Assembly (NCBI GenBank): GCA_001574975.1
Contig: KQ965747.1
Location: 127,438-191,437 of the forward strand
Reading direction: 5' to 3'
DNA length: 64,000 nt
From: Gonapodya prolifera JEL478
Taxonomy: Eukaryota; Monoblepharomycota; Monoblepharidomycetes; Monoblepharidales; Gonapodyaceae
Numbering within the stretch: the first letter of the stretch is position 1; each line of letters opens with the position of its first letter. The position numbers and the translations under genes are program-made. The notes beneath the pieces were generated by a model, which saw only the letters and a list, made by a program, of their open reading frames with translations, was not told the origin of the DNA and ran no database searches. Positions 22,429 through 33,890 of this stretch are shown here, piece after piece.

Positions 22429-22903
22429 TCGCCACGCTCCCTAGTTTGGACCGAAAAGTCCCTCTGACCAACGTGGACTTGCCCAAACAACATCGATCAA
22501 TGTGAACATTGGAACTCACTTCATTGGATATTTCGCTTTTCTTCGCGTTTAGTTTTCAGTTGGCTTGACTCTCACTTTGTGGGACTTGGACATGGGATTG
22601 CATTGCGATAAATAGCGACTTTCCTTGTTGATTTTTCACTTCAAATATACAAACACAGGAAGGTGTTGACCGTCGTCCTGACACAGACGCCCTACCCTCT
22701 TTTATATCGAATTGTGAATACTGAAGTGTGACATCTAACATCGTTTGCTCTTACATATTTACAGTACTAATATTTCGGCATGCTACAAAACCGATATGCG
22801 ACTTATGTATATGCAGTGCATGCAAAATGACTGCACGAGCAATTCTCATCGTCCTAGTGACATCGAGGGAGTACGTTCATTCAAACTAAATCATACAAAC
22901 TGA
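22429..22903. other. Intergenic, convergent 3' flanks
   Basis: Antizyme (plus) and the BRO1 gene (minus) end toward each other here. The stretch is A+T-rich, as expected for 3' untranslated regions and polyadenylation signals; no gene is seen. Confidence 0.5.
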
Positions 22904-25900
22904 TCAACTGCATGACTCACTTGCCAACAGATTTGACGTCTTCCTGTCCGGTGAAATTGGGGGCTTCCCCGACGCCGCGGCATGTTCGTTAGCGGCAAGC
23001 TCCCAGAGGTTCTTGGATGCTGCCGCCTTCTTTTTTGCCTTTCTGCGGGCGGCTAGAGCATCTTCTTCCGATGAGTCGTCGGACTTTACATTCCTTCCGT
23101 TCCCACGTGATACATTTGAGCTACTTGACCGGTTCAGCTGCCTCGTTCCGGCGCTGTCATCCTGGATAAGCTTCGCCTGGACGACGGGTACAGGTTTCAC
23201 GACCGCTCGGATTTGTGCTGGTTCAACGTTCTGAGCCGGCACGCGAGAGATAAGTTGAGCGACAGTGGCTGGCGCATTGACGGGACGGACAGAAGCATCG
23301 ATTGGCTTCTCGTATTCTGTCGTGACCTTCCCGACAACGTGCCATCCACCATTGAAACTTTGTTCCAAAGTCTGTTCGGTGACCGTGATCGCCGTTTTTC
23401 TTGCACCTTGGGACCTTGCGCTGCGCCCCGACGATCTGCTGTCGGAATGACGTGCTTTGCTGGAACCTATCAGTGGGTGATGTGAAAGCGCCTTCAGTTT
23501 CGCTCTTCGTTCGGACTCTTTCTGGGCTTTCATTTCTTCGAGTTTGGAAAGACGTTCCTCCTGCTCTTGAAGTTTCGACATGAGCTCACGAAATCGCTCT
23601 TGGTCTTCCTTTTGCTCGCGCTTGCCCTGTTGCATCTTTGCTCTCAGAATCTGGTTCTGTCGAGCGAGTTCCGTTATACGATCTTCGATCATCGATGATC
23701 CATCTTCACTGGAGCTATGGGATTTGGGTTCATTCGATGAGGTCTGAGACTTTGCGCTTGGCGCTTGACCGAGAGATGGTTGGTCCAGGAGCGCTTGATT
23801 CACTCGAAGTTGTAAGCCAGCCCCGCTGCGAACAGCAAGATCAGCGGGATGTCCCAGGCCCTGCAGTGGTCCTCCCAAGTCTAGTGCGGTCGCTCCTTCT
23901 TGTCGACGCATGAAGTTCCCCAGTTTCTCTTGTAATTTGCGCATTCCGTCATTAGTCTTTGACGCTTCCAATGAAAAGGAGCCCGGTATTGGGGATTTCG
24001 GGGATGGTGGTGTTGCTTTCTTTGTCGAATTTTGGACACCTACGGCAACGTCGAATAAGGTTGTCGGACCTCCGTCGATATTGTTTGCAGATGTTGTCAG
24101 CGTTGCATCTGATGAGCCCTGCACAGCTACAGAAGAAAGTCGTATAAGGACCTGTTCGGATTGACGCGTTTCTGCCTCTGCGAGTCGTGCGCGGAGTTGT
24201 TTCCAAGGTTCATCCGATTGTGCGGTATTTACAGTCCTTTCATCCGGCTTCTTCACGAGCTCCGTGAACAGAGATTCACTCTCGACGTTATTGGACAAAT
24301 TCTGATCTGCATCATCACCAGAACCTTGCGGATGGAAGTCTAAAGCTGGCATAGAGGGTTGACGGGCGATGTTGATGGAGGAGGCCGGCGTAATAAGGTG
24401 AGCGTTAGCCAACATGACTCGCACTCGTTCACTCTGTCCGGGCTTCGGCGCCTTGAATAGCAGCTCCTTCGGAATCGTGGCCAGTCCAGCCGCGACAACT
24501 TTGGATTTGACTGCCGGAGCAGCCACCTGAGAAACCACTGAAGTCTCCGTCTTCGGACCAGGTTCGAAAATCACCCTTTTGATAGAGACTGGGCTTCCAC
24601 CGTCTTCCATGTCTTTTTGAAGCAGGAGCAAAAAGTCGTCGTCCTTATCGGGCAGTCCTCGAATAGCCAGTGCGACAGTTTCGGTGTCCGAACGGGACAG
24701 TTCTGCATGTTCCCGTGTCTTCTCCTTCTCCTTGCCTTTCGCACTGCTGCCCCCATCTTTCAGCTTCGCAAGTACCATGGGATCGCGATCTGTGGCGGCC
24801 GGATTCGCCAAGAGGTTGGCGACTGAGGATGCACGTCTAAGGCGACGTTCAAATAAGACCCAAATGCGCGAAATAAAGTGAGTGAGCATATTACCCGAGA
24901 ATGCCACGGAATGCGGCGCCAAAACCGCCGCTGCTTCCAGGGGGTCTTGGCTTTGTGGGAAGTTTCAAACACTGTAGCAAAAGTTGTACGCTGTCTTCCC
25001 GAAGTTTCAGACATTGCTGGAACACAAAGAGCTCCAATTATTTCGAATGAATTCGAAGCTTTTCCGAGTGGAGCTTACATCAACTTCCGCTTGGGCTTCT
25101 TCTCTCCAAGCTGCGTACTTTTCCAGACCAGATCTGAAGCTTTCGATGGTTTTCATTTCTTCTTCGTGCTCCGTTAAACGTGCTGTCTGCGTCTTTACGG
25201 AGCTGGAAACCTCTTCGACCTTTTTCAGAACTGTCTCCTTCTCTTTACGTATTGTTGCGACAGCTTCTTCGAGAAGCTTCAATTGACGGCGGCGAGCTTG
25301 CATGTGCATATGAAGGTCCACCGATGGTGGCGCCTTGTCTGTGATAGAAATCCTTAGTTGCGATGGTTGCATATGAATAAACGGGGGCTCACCAACGTCC
25401 GCTCCCAGTTCCGCCATTTCCATGAGTTTTTCTTCGCATTTCTTCTTTAGTTCTTCGGCGCGACGAGCCAGCGAGTCTCTCTCCTTCTTGATCTCATCCA
25501 CTTTATCCCGCGAATGTGCAGGGGGAGGTGCTCGCTTTGGGTCCAGTGATGGAATAATAGCCTTCATTTTTTCCTGAGAAGACATGTGGTAAGGCAAAGC
25601 AGAGACTGTCGGTTTCGACCCAACACAAACCTCGCTCCATTGCTCAACGCCGAGCCCGTCAACTGCTCCCCATCTACGGTCCAAATCATGAACCTTCTTT
25701 TCCGAGGAAGCCAAGCTTTCCTTGACTTTTCCCACAGCCTGTCTCAGACTCAAGACGATGTCGACCTTTTGGCCCTCATCACGGATGCAATCACCATCCA
25801 CGGTCTCTAAAACCGCCTGTGCCTCACGGAGGTTCTGTTTCGATAGACCGAGAAGTTGGGTCAGCGTCGGTAGAAGAGTCTGCGACGACAAAATGGACTC

Positions 25901-28283
25901 CTCCTTCTGGTGGGCTTTGAGAGAGGTCAAAAGCGCTGCAGCTGATGCAGGAACTTTGGCAGGTTCTGGAGCCTTTGCAGGGGTCTTTCCAAGGTTGGAG
26001 AGATCCAAGGCGGATAATTTGCTATCCCACAACGTCGAGCACCAATCGGTAGTGTTAGTGCGAAAACATTGACGCCATCCTCCTCACAACATATGCTCAC
26101 GTCTGTATTTCCACTTTCGCTTGAGAAAGCTCCCTACGACCCTCTTCCACGACCCTACCGCACTCTCCCACAAACTTCTTCATGTCGCCCCAGACATTTG
26201 GAGCAACAACACCCGAGAAAATGTCGGAGAACCGAGATATATCCCCGGCAATGGTGTTCCACTGCGCAGGCATTACTAAATGTGAGGGTGGGAGTTGAGG
26301 AGGTGCCAGGAGTCGGGAATCAGGAACGGATTGGTGGTGCGTCGAGTGATTGGCCGTTTCAGCAAGAGTTAGCGTGGTAGAGATAAGTTCAAGATGAGCC
26401 TGGGTTCACGGTAATGGGAGAGCGTGAAGGGTCAAACGAACACCTTTTGAATCGTCAGCAAGAATATACCTCGGCTGCTTCAATGATTCCTCCTCCCACA
26501 ACCCTCGGCTCCAGCACACCCCCACCAACTCCTCGAGCGGTTTTAACAGCTTTCTCCATCCACTTCTTCGCCTCACGAAGACGGGCGATTCGCTCTCCTA
26601 GTGCAAGGTCCGCCGGAAACCGCGTTGGGCAGTGGAATTGAGCCACAGCCTGGAGGTAAAAGTTCTTTGTTTTGAGGTGCGAGACCCAGAGCTGGTGTGG
26701 CGTTAATGTGTGGGGATCTCATGTCACTAAAACTTGTTGACACTGGCAGTCAGCAATCACCTTCGGGAATCTCGCCCAAGTCACACTTTGCTCCCGGGTT
26801 GCCAAGTCGTAAGCAGCAGAGTACATGGACGCAGCGAGGTGAGCGAGCTTCGAAATGAGCTCAGAACGGCACTTCGCTAAATCGAACCAAAGACGTGTCG
26901 AGCTCATCGATCACATCGAGGCCAAAAAGAGTGTCATACATACTCCGTTCGCTTTCAATGTACACGCACTCTGCGGCTTGTGCCAGCATGACCTGGATGC
27001 TTGCTCTCAGAGTCCCTTCCGATAAATCGGAGGACCGATCCAGGCGGATACGAATTCGAGGGACCAATGCGTGAAGCAAATACTGAAGAGCGCCAGCCGC
27101 TTTCTGTGGGAAGTTCAAATTGTAATTCGTGGTGCTCGTTCGCAGAGATCAACGCCAACGACTTACTCTGAAGAGTATTCCTGCCCCTCTCATTTCACCG
27201 ACACCCCGCTGTCCGCCCGCCATTTGGGAGTAGAGTGCGGCCAGATTATAGCATGTAGCTGCTTTCTCGTATTGGATACAACGGGTTTCCACAGGTCGCG
27301 ACGTGTAGTGCGCTTCTGTCCAGGTGAAGGGAGGATTGAGCTGGTCGGTTGACGACACGATAGTTGGACGATAAGTTAAACTAAGGGGCTCCCATAATGG
27401 TGTTACTCACTGTATTGGTCTCAAGGGGGAACTTCTGCTCCAGGTACTCGAGCTGGGCATAATACCTATTCGGGAATGGGCGCAACATTTGAGCTCATTC
27501 TCGCGACGCTACGTGGACCACTAACTCACGCCAATACTTTCTCTGCCCCTTGCTCGCTCCTCTCTGGCGCACCCGCATGAATCCTCATCCGATTCAGGGC
27601 TTGCCACTGCGCTTCCGTCGGAAGCCAAAGTTGAACCGTCTTCGCAAACTGAGCTCGCGCTTGCGCAGCAGCTGCAGCATCCTTGACGGGGAATGGAGAA
27701 ACGGGTGCACGGCGAACTGTCACCGGCGGTGAAGATGGTGTGAATGAAGCAGACGACGGGTCCAGGGAAGCGGCGGGTGTGATGTCAGGGAGTTCTGCCT
27801 CAAGAGCAGCCTGGATTGAAGGGAGTAAGAGGGACCGGAAGTCGAGGAAGTCCGGCGAGTGCCGGGGAGCAGAGTAAGGGTCAGGGGTCGGATTGAGATA
27901 ACCAGCGGGTCGCGCGTTGGGAAGGGCATACTAAAGAAGGAATGCCAGAAATATAACGAAAGTTGTTCATCGTTGCTCTCTCGTAGGAGCGGCTGCAGGA
28001 ATCCGAAGCTCACAGATGGTTTTGTGAACACCTGAAACACCTTCCCCACAGCCGTCATTGCGGCCCCCTCCGACGTCCTGTCTTGAAACAGGCAGTTCCT
28101 CTTACACGGCAGCGTGAGAAAGAGTGCGGCGCCTCCAGCAGCTCCAGCCGTGTCCGGATCAGTCGTGAGGAGCGAGCCCATGGGCGCGTGCGAGGCGATG
28201 ATGGAGGCGAACACGTTGAAAGAGTGCGGAACAAAGTATGGCGAGCTGGTCTCGGCCTTCATTCCGCCGGCGCCTGCTGCCAT
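22904..28283 (-). CDS. BRO1-domain protein (ALIX/PalA-Rim20-like) with long C-terminal tail
   Basis: Minus-strand multi-exon gene. The start at 28283 (MAAGAGGMKAET) precedes FLTLPCKR, like the 'xIPxK' opening of BRO1 domains. RYYAQLEYLEQKFP and 'ETRCIQYEKAATCYNLAALY' are core BRO1 motifs; 'ALQYLLHALVPRIR', 'AQAAECVYIESE' and 'AKKWMEKAVKTA' follow. A coiled-coil V-type region (about 26032-25080) contains KKERDSLARRAEELKKKCEE. A short exon reading QCLKLREDSVQLLLQ is then joined, by a 58-bp GTAATA...TTAG intron (24894-24837), to about 640 residues of mostly disordered sequence with a charged coiled coil (around 23640-23490). BRO1 proteins bind ESCRT-III; PalA/Rim20 acts in ambient-pH signalling, ALIX in budding and sorting. 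Which branch this is cannot be decided by eye. The tail is far longer than the usual Pro-rich end. Exact exon ends in the BRO1 part are not all resolved. Confidence 0.75.
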
Positions 28284-28543
28284 TTCGTGCGAAGGAAGAC
28301 AGAGATAGGGGGGTGTGAGCGCGATAGGAGTCCCCTCGCGCGGTTTTGAGGAGGGAGCAGTTGAAATGGGATTTGATCCTATTTGGAAACGCGTGATGGG
28401 ATCAAGTTGTTGTGCTATCGGAGGTTGAGGAAGAGAGTCATGATTGTAACTACACTTCTGAATGTACATACCCTCATTACTGGATGGAAACAATCGCGAT
28501 CACCTCCCAATATGTAAATCAATAAAACGTAAAATATCTAGGA

Positions 28544-30313
28544 CTATGCGGGTGGGAGAAACGCGCCAAACAACACCGCTCCCGCTGCCGCGTACCCCAT
28601 CACACACAAAAGTACCATCTTGAACCTTCCCTCGTTCAACACCTCCCGACCACCCCGACTATCCTCATTCAAGCACCACTTGGCCGCCGCCCAGTACAAA
28701 GTGGGCAGCCCACTCACCAGCCTGGTGAGGATCTGCACGTGCATACTGACGAGGCACGAGATTGTGAGAAAGGCGTGCAGGAGGACGATCGGGGTCAGGG
28801 CGAGGTTCGCAGGTCCGTGGTCTTGTGTGGTGTGCGCGTCGTCTATGCCAATGGTGATTCGGAATGAAGAGACGACCTCTCTCCCATAAGAGTAAACGGA
28901 GTAGAAGCACCACAATAACATTCCTGACGCCAACACAAAGTACCCAGCATTGTTGAGGGTCCAGTATGCAAACAGCCCGTTTCCCCAGTAGAACTTCTGG
29001 ACAAATGCGTAGGGAACAGGAATCGTGTCGGAACACCAAGGTCGAGGGGTTTCCCCGACACACATGGCGCGCGTCGCCCAGTATTGGAAGGCAATAAGCG
29101 GGGAGATTGAAAGCAGAAGGAGGATCAAGGAGGCAAAAGCTCGAAGAGCGAGGCGGACGATGGAGATGGCAGAGAACGTCCCGGATTCACGGCGTTCAGC
29201 GCCAAGGCCCATGAGAGCGTACCACCCCCATAAGAGTCCAGCGGTTGCAGCACCATTGCTCCGTATAGCTGTCGCCAGGACGAGGTACATCACGGTGGTG
29301 GCTGCGGTTTGCAAGCGTTTCGGGAACGCGACGGTGACGTTTTGAAGAAGGTCGGAGTAACAGTTCAGAGCCTGAAGAGTGAAGCAGTTGAAGGGGGACT
29401 CGGTGTAGCTGTGAGTAGATTTATGGTTTCGGATTTGTCGGGGTTGGGTTGGTTGAAATGAAACTTACATTGCGGAGAGAAAGATTCCGGCGGGGGAGAG
29501 GCAGTACAAGATGCAGGCGACGGTAGCAAGCGATTGGTTGCTCGCTTGGAGCTTCATTGATAGTCTAATTGGTTTGGCATTCTTCAGAAAAGCGAACTAC
29601 AACCCTTGGCCCAAATTGAATCGCTTCCTCACCGGAACAGTGACCGAACCGAAAAGACGAAACAGCTATTGGTGAATATCACCCCAGCAATGAGGTACAC
29701 TGTGGAAGCCGGCAAAAGGCTATTGGAGGGATCCAGTACTTCATTTTGTGTTTCAGACTGTGAGGCGATCGGCTGTGAGCACCAAGGAGAGAAGGGTCTC
29801 ACTCGTATATGCAGCATTCCCAAGTCGCAAAAGTCCCGGAAGGAGGGGGAAGAACGCCAGTTGCTGCTCGTACAGATACGTTGGGGATGCCACGTCGATG
29901 TTCATGAAGCCCGGGCCCTTATGATGCTCGACTTGACCCGATCCATTCGCCAATTTCATCTTCCCAACTCCGTGAAAGTGAATTGAGTCCCATTTAAATA
30001 GAGACTGTAGCATTTCATCGATCGCAAGGACGGCACGCGATGTTTCTAGTACACTCATTCTAGAGTGGGCAGCATCTTCCCAGAGAGATACGATAGCCGA
30101 GTTATCGTAGGCGTAGAGATGAGATCGGCAATGGACTGCATGATTCACCACATCTTGTGAAGATGCAAGTGGGTGGAGTGGTCGATTGAAGGTGGAGAGT
30201 GCCCACTTGGCAACGAATGACGATCCGCAAGCCAGAAGTAGAATTAAAATGCGAGTGGTGATTGCAACTTTGGTGACCCGGGCTAGAGCAATATCCTCAT
30301 CTTTCTTGGTCAT
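28544..30313 (-). CDS. GPI18: GPI mannosyltransferase 2 (PIG-V/Gpi18)
   Basis: Minus-strand multi-exon membrane protein. I take the ATG at 30313 (MTKKDEDIALARV); an upstream in-frame ATG at 30454 would add 47 polar residues. A first membrane segment is followed by LFKWDSIHFHGV and YLYEQQLAFFPLLPGLL, the 'RWDxxHF...YxxExxxAFFPxxP' signature whose acidic residue is proposed to be catalytic. Later exons carry LYCLSPAGIFLSA, then AFQYWATRAMC, PWCSDTIPVPYAFVQKFYW and YWTLNNAGYFVLAS, all typical PIG-V motifs. The last helix ends in FGAFLPPA before UAG UCC UAG. The enzyme adds the second mannose to the GPI precursor in the ER lumen. It is transcribed divergently from the DRC11-like gene. Confidence 0.87.
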
Positions 30314-30500
30314 TGCCAATTTCGAATCTGCATGGTGGAGTCGTACAAGTACGTTGGCATTTGGGCGTTGAGATATCGGTGCACGGTTGCCGACCGATTG
30401 ATCCCTCTCTCCCTCTCTCCATTGAGGCGATCCCATGTCGAACATGTGAGACATCAGGGAATATCAAACGGTCATATTTGATGCAGACTTTGACGGGTCT
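30314..30500. promoter_or_regulatory. Compact divergent promoter between PIG-V and DRC11-like genes
   Basis: Less than about 200 bp separates the likely PIG-V start (30313, minus) from the first recognisable DRC11-like exon (about 30513, plus). Both genes must be driven from here, or the first DRC11 exon overlaps PIG-V sequence. I see no clear TATA box. Confidence 0.4.
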
Positions 30501-30512
30501 CGCTCGCTAATA

Positions 30513-33500
30513 GCACCTACGATAATGCCTGGAAACGGGCGACTGTCCACTTTGAACATCTCTTGTCACACGAGAACCCGCTCCCGGTTCCACCAAACAC
30601 GGAGCTGGATCTGTCTTTGGTGTCCTCGCAGGCCTCAACTCTTCAGGCTCAGCTGGTGCCCAAAGATCGCGATGGGGCTGTCCAATTTCTCGTTGCCCAG
30701 TATACGAAATATCTACTGCTCTATCGACAGCTCGAAAAGTCTTATGATTTGCACGTGCATCCTCAAAAGCGCCGAGTCATAAAGGATGGTCTTGTCGCAG
30801 CGATTGGGCGTCTTATGGAAGTCAAGGCGGCAAGTTCTCCCATTTCAAATGTCCGCGAGGGGCTCAACTATGGCTTCAATACTCATTTTGCGTATAATGC
30901 AATGCGATAGAAACTTTCTGAGCTGGAATGCACGGACTTCCTGGCACTCAACGATGTTCTCCTTGACCTCAAACTCCGACCATCCGACCTGGCCATTCCT
31001 GTGCCGCACTTCTTCACGGAAGACCGAGAAGGAGAACTTACCGAAAGAAGCAAGATGCTGGAGCAACTGAAAGCCAAGGTATTGGACGCAGAGGTTCAGA
31101 AACCTCCTGTATTTCCTGAACTTTCACCAGAGTACGCTGCGAAAGTCATTCAGCGCAGCGAGCGAAGGAGGTAGTTGAGGGCAAAAGAGAGAAAGAAGCT
31201 CGCGATTCAGTGCGTTTATCAGCAGTTGTGATACCCAACGATGTCCAGCTGACATTTACTTACATCATCGTAGGATACAGGCAAGGAGGGAAAGCGAACT
31301 GGAGGCAAGTGAAGACACCACGGACGTCTCAAAAGCTGCTTTAAAAGATCCAAAAAGTGTGAGCGTCTCTCTCCCGAAATTCCCTCAATGGCCCAAATGG
31401 ATCAAACTTGGTATCAATTCCCCAGATATAGGGGATACGTCGCTCGAAAAGAATACAAGACAATGCGATACGACGAAATGGTGTTTTTGGGAATGGCGCC
31501 TCCACTTCCGACCAAGCACCGGGACAAATCGACTCAAGGGTCTGCCGCAGCCGAACCGAAACCAACCACCACGGCCGAGCGAAACCGGCAGCGACGGAAA
31601 AAGATTCAGAGGCAGCACGAGGACGAGTACCAGGCGCAGCTTGTCGCTATCAAGGATAAGTGAGTCAGGAAGTGTTCTGGATCGATCGAAGCTGGCCTCA
31701 CTTGCAAATTGACCTTCTAGGATTTCCAAAGTCGAATCACCCGACATTCGCGACCAAATAACCGATTCCTTTCGGGCATTTGTCACGTCATACCGCCGGG
31801 AGTTCGGGAAATTCCCCGAGTTGCCCGAGGAGGTCCGGTTCATGGCTCCTGGATTCTCGTTCGACGAGTACGCCAAGGACCTCGCGAAAGCCGCCAAGGA
31901 AGCCGAGGGTCTTGTTTAGGGTGCGCAGGATGACAAAAAGCCCGGAAGTGCAGGTGGGAAGAAGAGCGACGGGAAGAAGGACGCAAAGAAGGATGGGAAG
32001 GGGGGAAGGACGGCAAAGCGGACGCAGGCAAGGGCGGTAAAGTGAGCGACGACGGCGCCGACCAAATGCCTGGAGACAATCCGTTCCTTCCGCCTTATGG
32101 TACGTCTCCGTATGTCCAGCTCGCGCGGACCCATCTGCACACGTTCAGTCGGGACTGGCGCGACAGGAACGACCGGGACAACCTGGCGCAGAAGTGTGAG
32201 ACGGATATTATCAAGAGGGATAAGCGCGGTGAAGTCGAGGTCGAGGTCAAGAGGGAGTTGATACAAGTGCTGAAAGACGAGCTGGAGAATCTGAGATCTG
32301 CGGCGGAACGGGATGCGGGAGGGAAGAAGGGAAAGGGCGGCAAGGCGAAGGAAAAGAAGAAGGGCAAGAAGGAAGGGAAGAAGGGCAAGAAGAAAGAGAA
32401 GGACCTTACCGCGGTCCGTGTGGGTGCTGTTGCGAAAATTCATGGTCGTGCTCATTCATGAAAGCATCTCGATCTCTTTCAGGATATCAACGACATTCTA
32501 GCCGAGCTTGTTCAGGAAGGAATATGCCAGTGTCTGCCTACCTACGCCCCCTCCAAACCTAGTTCTCGTGATGGAAAGTCACCATCGGAGGATCCTGGAT
32601 CCGAAGATCCGAAGAGACCCATGAGCACAGCTGAAGCTACAGGTCGACCCCCAACAATGGACGACTTTGTCGGAGAGATTGATATTGTGGCCACGACGGC
32701 GACCAACCGTATCATTAAACCAACGTTAGGAGAGCTCAAACGAGTCATCACCGAAACCTGTGTACTGCCTCTTGGATTAAAGCTACCCCAGACACCTGTT
32801 GACCCTAACGCGAATGAAGCTCCACCACCTCCACCGGAAATTCCAACCGCCACATCTGTGATGTTGTACGGCCCAAGAGGTGAGTCCCTCTTTAGGAGTC
32901 CGAATGGGATATCGTTATCTGGCTGCTTTGTAGGCTCCGGCAAGACCATGCTGGTTCCGCAGTCGTTCAGGCAACAGGGTCGCTTCTCTTCAACTTGACC
33001 CCATCCAACACCGCAGGGCATTATTCTGGCAAGGCGGGGACTACAAAAATGCTTCACATGGTCTTCAAAGTCGACAAAGTTCTTGCACCTGCCGTCGTCT
33101 TCATCGAAGGCGCCGAGATGGTTTTCGCAAAGAAAGTACCAAAGGACGACACAACTGAACCGAACCGAATAAAGAAGGAGCTTTTCAAGTACATAAAGGC
33201 TCTTGAACCATCTGATCGGGTTCTCGTTATCGCTACGTCCCACAAGCCTTGGGAAGGGGACCTCAAGACCATGCAGCCTTATTTCGCCAAGTACATTCAA
33301 TGTCCAAGACCGGACTACTCGAGCCGACGTCTGCTCTTGAGACACTTTATGGCACAGCGAATAGCTCAGGTCTCAAAAACTTCCATGGCGGTTGCTCAGG
33401 GTGTGGTCACTGGGATCTTGGCTCGGAGAGGATTTAACCTGAGCACGCTCGTGAAATTCATGGATTGCATGAGCGCTGGAGTCATAAAATCAGTGGTGTT

Positions 33501-33863
33501 GCGGACGTTATCCGAGAGGAGAGTCGTTATGGTGAGAGATGTTTGCATTTGTTTGCATTCACCAACAATTAATACTAAGAATTATGTGTAATCGACAGCT
33601 CCAACGCATGCCGCTTGAAGTCTCGGAATTTACGGGTCCGATCGGGTCTTTGTTACCTCTCGTGGATCAATGGCGCGTTGAGGAGACGATGTTTAAGGTA
33701 TGGGCATTTCGTCGCTTGCTTGAAAAACTAGGTGTTGACACGTTAAGTGGCCACACTGAAGGACTTCACCGCGTCACTACCTCTTCCAAAACAGCGACTA
33801 TTATCTGCATCCGGAGCAGGCGCGGAAGTCGAAGCAGCTCCACCACCGAAGAAAAAGAAGTAG
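30513..33863 (+). pseudogene. DRC11/IQCA1-like IQ and AAA protein with several lesions
   Basis: The protein order matches IQCA1/DRC11, the nexin-dynein regulatory complex AAA protein of motile flagella. It runs WKRATVHFEHLL, then YTKYLLLYRQLEKSYDLHVH and PQKRR, LNDVLLDLKLRPSDLAIP, an IQ-like AAKVIQRSERRR, DEMVFLGMAPP, a Lys-rich linker, a Walker A (GPR-GSGKTML, split by an intron ending near 32932), VVFIEGAEMVFAKK at the Walker B place, and a lid region. The tail ends PPPKKKK at 33863. Lesions: UAG at 31172-31174 (after RRR), UAG at 31917-31919 (after EGLV), a one-base loss in a G-run near 32000, and a frame change near 32965 just after Walker A. The 30830-30910 intron is GC-AG. The first exon is not found. 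Either the gene is dying or the assembly has errors here; homology itself is clear. Confidence 0.75.
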
Positions 33864-33890
33864 TCGATTCGAGATTATATAAATTATTAT

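Noticed and set aside
22904-24922. Treating the 672-codon open frame as a separate gene
   Set aside because: Its start would fall inside the preceding exon on the same strand with no room for a promoter, and a 58-bp intron joins it in phase to the BRO1 gene.
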